22,241 nt of DNA from an uncultured Collinsella sp. (lineage in GTDB: Bacteria; Actinomycetota; Coriobacteriia; Coriobacteriales; Coriobacteriaceae), in assembly GCA_900540935.1 (NCBI GenBank), contig UQHW01000033.1, positions 1-22,241 of the forward strand. The letters run 5' to 3'. The translations under genes were made by a program, and so were the position numbers. Position 1 is the first letter of the stretch; each line of letters starts with the position of its first letter. This document shows, one piece after another, positions 20,682 to 22,241 of this stretch. Below the pieces are notes generated by a model. It made no database searches, was not told the origin of the DNA, and saw only the letters and a program-made list of their open reading frames with translations.

Positions 20682-22121
20682 ATGCTTGACTACAATTTGG
20701 AAAAACGCGGCGAAGCATCGCTCTATGAGTATGTTTACCAGCAAATTCGAGATGATATTGTTGCTGGCCGTATTGCGGCGGGGGAGCATCTGCCGCCTAA
20801 GCGCGCCTTTGCCAGTCATCTGGGAATCAGTGTCATTACCATCGAGAATGCATATAGCCAGTTACTCGCTGAGGGCTATATTTGCTCAATGCCGCGTCGT
20901 GGCTACTACGCTTGCAAGCTTCCGGACGCACCGGTTTTTCCTTTGGCTTCGGAGGGCATCGACCGAGATGCCGTTTCTGTGGGTCCCAACACGCATGATG
21001 TCAACGGACAGGTCGAGCGATTCGATGCGCTTTCTCCTTCTGCTTTGGAGGCGGCGCGGCTTTGGCAAAGCGCGCTACGGGCGACGCTGGCATCTGAAGA
21101 CGAGCGCGAAATCTTTTCGCCCGCACCGGCGCAGGGCACTGCTCGGCTACGATGCGCAATCGCTCACCACCTGCGTGGGACAAGGGGCATGAATGTCGAT
21201 TCTAATAACATTGTTATCGGTGCGGGTGCTCAGTTGCTCGATACCATGTTGGTTCAGTTGCTTGGCGCGGACAAGGTGTATGCCGTTGAGGACCCGGGCT
21301 ATTTGCGCCTGACGCGCATCTATCAGGCTATGGGCTGCAAAGTTCGACATATCCCGTTGGATGATGAGGGCGTGGACTTGGGCACTCTGCAGAAAAGCGG
21401 GACCGATGTCCTTCACCTGATGCCGTCCCATCAGTATCCGACCGGCCTTGTGACGAGCATTGCGCGTCGCTATGCGCTGCTGAGCTGGGCCGCCGAGCGA
21501 CCAGGTCGGTATCTCATCGAAGATGACTTTGATTGCGAGTTTCGCCTTGCCGGCAAGCCGATTCCCGCGCTCGCGTCGATCGATGCCGCCCAGTCGGTTA
21601 TCTACACCAACACGTTTTCGAAGAGCCTGTCATCGGCGTTGCGTCTAGCGTACATGGTGTTGCCCGATGAGCTAATGGAGCGGTTTAGGCGCAACCTTGG
21701 TTTCTACGCCTCGTCGGTGAGCTCTGTTGACCAGGTCGCTTTGGCGCGTTTGCTGGAATCGGGTGATTACGAGCGACATGTGAACCGCGTGCGCGTTCGT
21801 GCTCGCGAGGCGCGTGATGGCCTGATGGCGATTGTGCGGAAGGTATTTCCGGCAGGAGAAGTCTCGATCGAGCATGCAGACGCGGGCCTTTACTGCACCG
21901 TGGTTGCGGAGCGCGGAGCGGGCGGAAGCTCTTTTGTGCGGGCCCTCACGCGCTCGAGTATCCCTTTTGTCGATATCAGTGACTGTTATTGGTGTGCCGA
22001 TGGCGCATCTGTCCCTGAAAACTCAAGTCAAATTCTTGTTCAGTATGACGATTTGAGTCCAAAAGCGCTAAATACCTTGGAATCGCAGCTAATGGGAGCA
22101 CTCTGCAACCTAAGTGAGTAG
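20682..22121 (+). CDS. pdxR: MocR/PdxR family regulator (GntR-aminotransferase)
   Basis: Regulator of 479 aa from ATG 20682 (AGGTGA upstream); the frame is open to 20649 but the extra 11 residues are unlike the family. Residues about 12-80 form a GntR winged helix (SLYEYVYQQIRDDIVAGRIAAGEHLPPKRAFASHLGISVITIENAYSQLLAEGYICSMPRRGYY). After a linker comes an inactive aminotransferase-like fold I domain that binds PLP: HQYPTG (residues 250-255), EDDFDCEF and the PLP lysine 314 in TNTFSKSLSSALRLAYM. Being divergent from pdxST, it is almost certainly PdxR, which senses pyridoxal 5'-phosphate and controls its synthesis and its own gene. Confidence 0.93.
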   Translation: MLDYNLEKRGEASLYEYVYQQIRDDIVAGRIAAGEHLPPKRAFASHLGISVITIENAYSQLLAEGYICSMPRRGYYACKLPDAPVFPLASEGIDRDAVSVGPNTHDVNGQVERFDALSPSALEAARLWQSALRATLASEDEREIFSPAPAQGTARLRCAIAHHLRGTRGMNVDSNNIVIGAGAQLLDTMLVQLLGADKVYAVEDPGYLRLTRIYQAMGCKVRHIPLDDEGVDLGTLQKSGTDVLHLMPSHQYPTGLVTSIARRYALLSWAAERPGRYLIEDDFDCEFRLAGKPIPALASIDAAQSVIYTNTFSKSLSSALRLAYMVLPDELMERFRRNLGFYASSVSSVDQVALARLLESGDYERHVNRVRVRAREARDGLMAIVRKVFPAGEVSIEHADAGLYCTVVAERGAGGSSFVRALTRSSIPFVDISDCYWCADGASVPENSSQILVQYDDLSPKALNTLESQLMGALCNLSE

Positions 22122-22241
22122 GCTTTTGGAACTTTGGCGACCAGGCAGTTTTGTAACAAGCCATCTACCTGCACTGATAATTGTTATCGGGGGAAGCGGG
22201 CACTGCGGGGCGCGGCAACGGCGCGCGATTTCCGCGTCGCG
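22122..22241. other. Window end with a short palindrome
   Basis: No gene is seen in the last 120 bases. GATAATTGTTATC at 22176-22188 is a perfect dyad (GATAA, TTG, TTATC). GATAAT could be a -10 with TTGTAA (22151-22156) as a -35 at a longish 19-base spacing, for a gene beyond the window. The dyad resembles half of a Fur-type box but this is weak. Confidence 0.35.

Noticed and set aside
22176..22188. Fur or DtxR operator at the window end
   Set aside because: Only a 13-base dyad matches and no iron-related gene is visible, so it is kept as a weak palindrome only.

Overview
The window is GC-rich, densely coded bacterial DNA. The gene set (bile salt hydrolase, pdxS/pdxT with a divergent MocR/PdxR regulator, Glc-superfamily PTS permease, short peptide deformylase, Kup transporter, strong AGGAGG-type ribosome sites, Coriobacteria-like protein composition) suggests a gut actinobacterium of the Coriobacteriia, probably Collinsella or a close relative. 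The genus is inferred from gene content and style, not from a database match.

Layout. 1-3200: a bile salt hydrolase, then an AT-rich intergenic stretch that seems to carry the relic 3' end of a lost minus-strand gene, then a Tat-exported lipoprotein esterase. Two identical 38-bp terminator hairpins bracket the esterase locus. 3200-7500: Kup potassium transporter (minus), an EamA/DMT exporter (minus) and a divergent LysR regulator with a dyad between them. 7600-9240: an XRE-type helix-turn-helix domain fused to an AlaA-type aminotransferase, with an operator-like array of AATTGAAC half-sites upstream and a good internal ribosome site that could also yield free aminotransferase. 9300-15533: a four-gene plus-strand operon (amidohydrolase-2 protein, two neutral-ceramidase-like proteins, PTS EIIBC) facing a convergent LysR gene. 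15570-17601: a short peptide deformylase divergent from a DHA2-type MFS exporter. 17754-18665: an acidic/winged-helix/RGG-repeat protein with a hairpin-rich leader. 18895-19024: two very long palindromes. 19038-22121: pdxT and pdxS (minus) with divergent PdxR, with promoters overlapping an inverted repeat.

The best candidate for an undescribed system is the 9.3-15.5 kb block. A PTS permease without its own EIIA or phospho-glycosidase is co-transcribed with three signal-less hydrolase-fold proteins: two ceramidase-N-terminal-domain paralogues with different active-site retention, and an ACMSD-like amidohydrolase that has lost three of the four canonical metal ligands. A 17-bp LysR-type palindrome lies upstream of a good promoter. 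The pattern suggests uptake and phosphorylation of a sugar carrying an amide- or ester-linked group, followed by intracellular deacylation. Other notable items are the HTH-AlaA dual-product gene, the bacterial RGG-box protein and the structured intergenic palindromes. All calls come from reading the sequence; no search was run.
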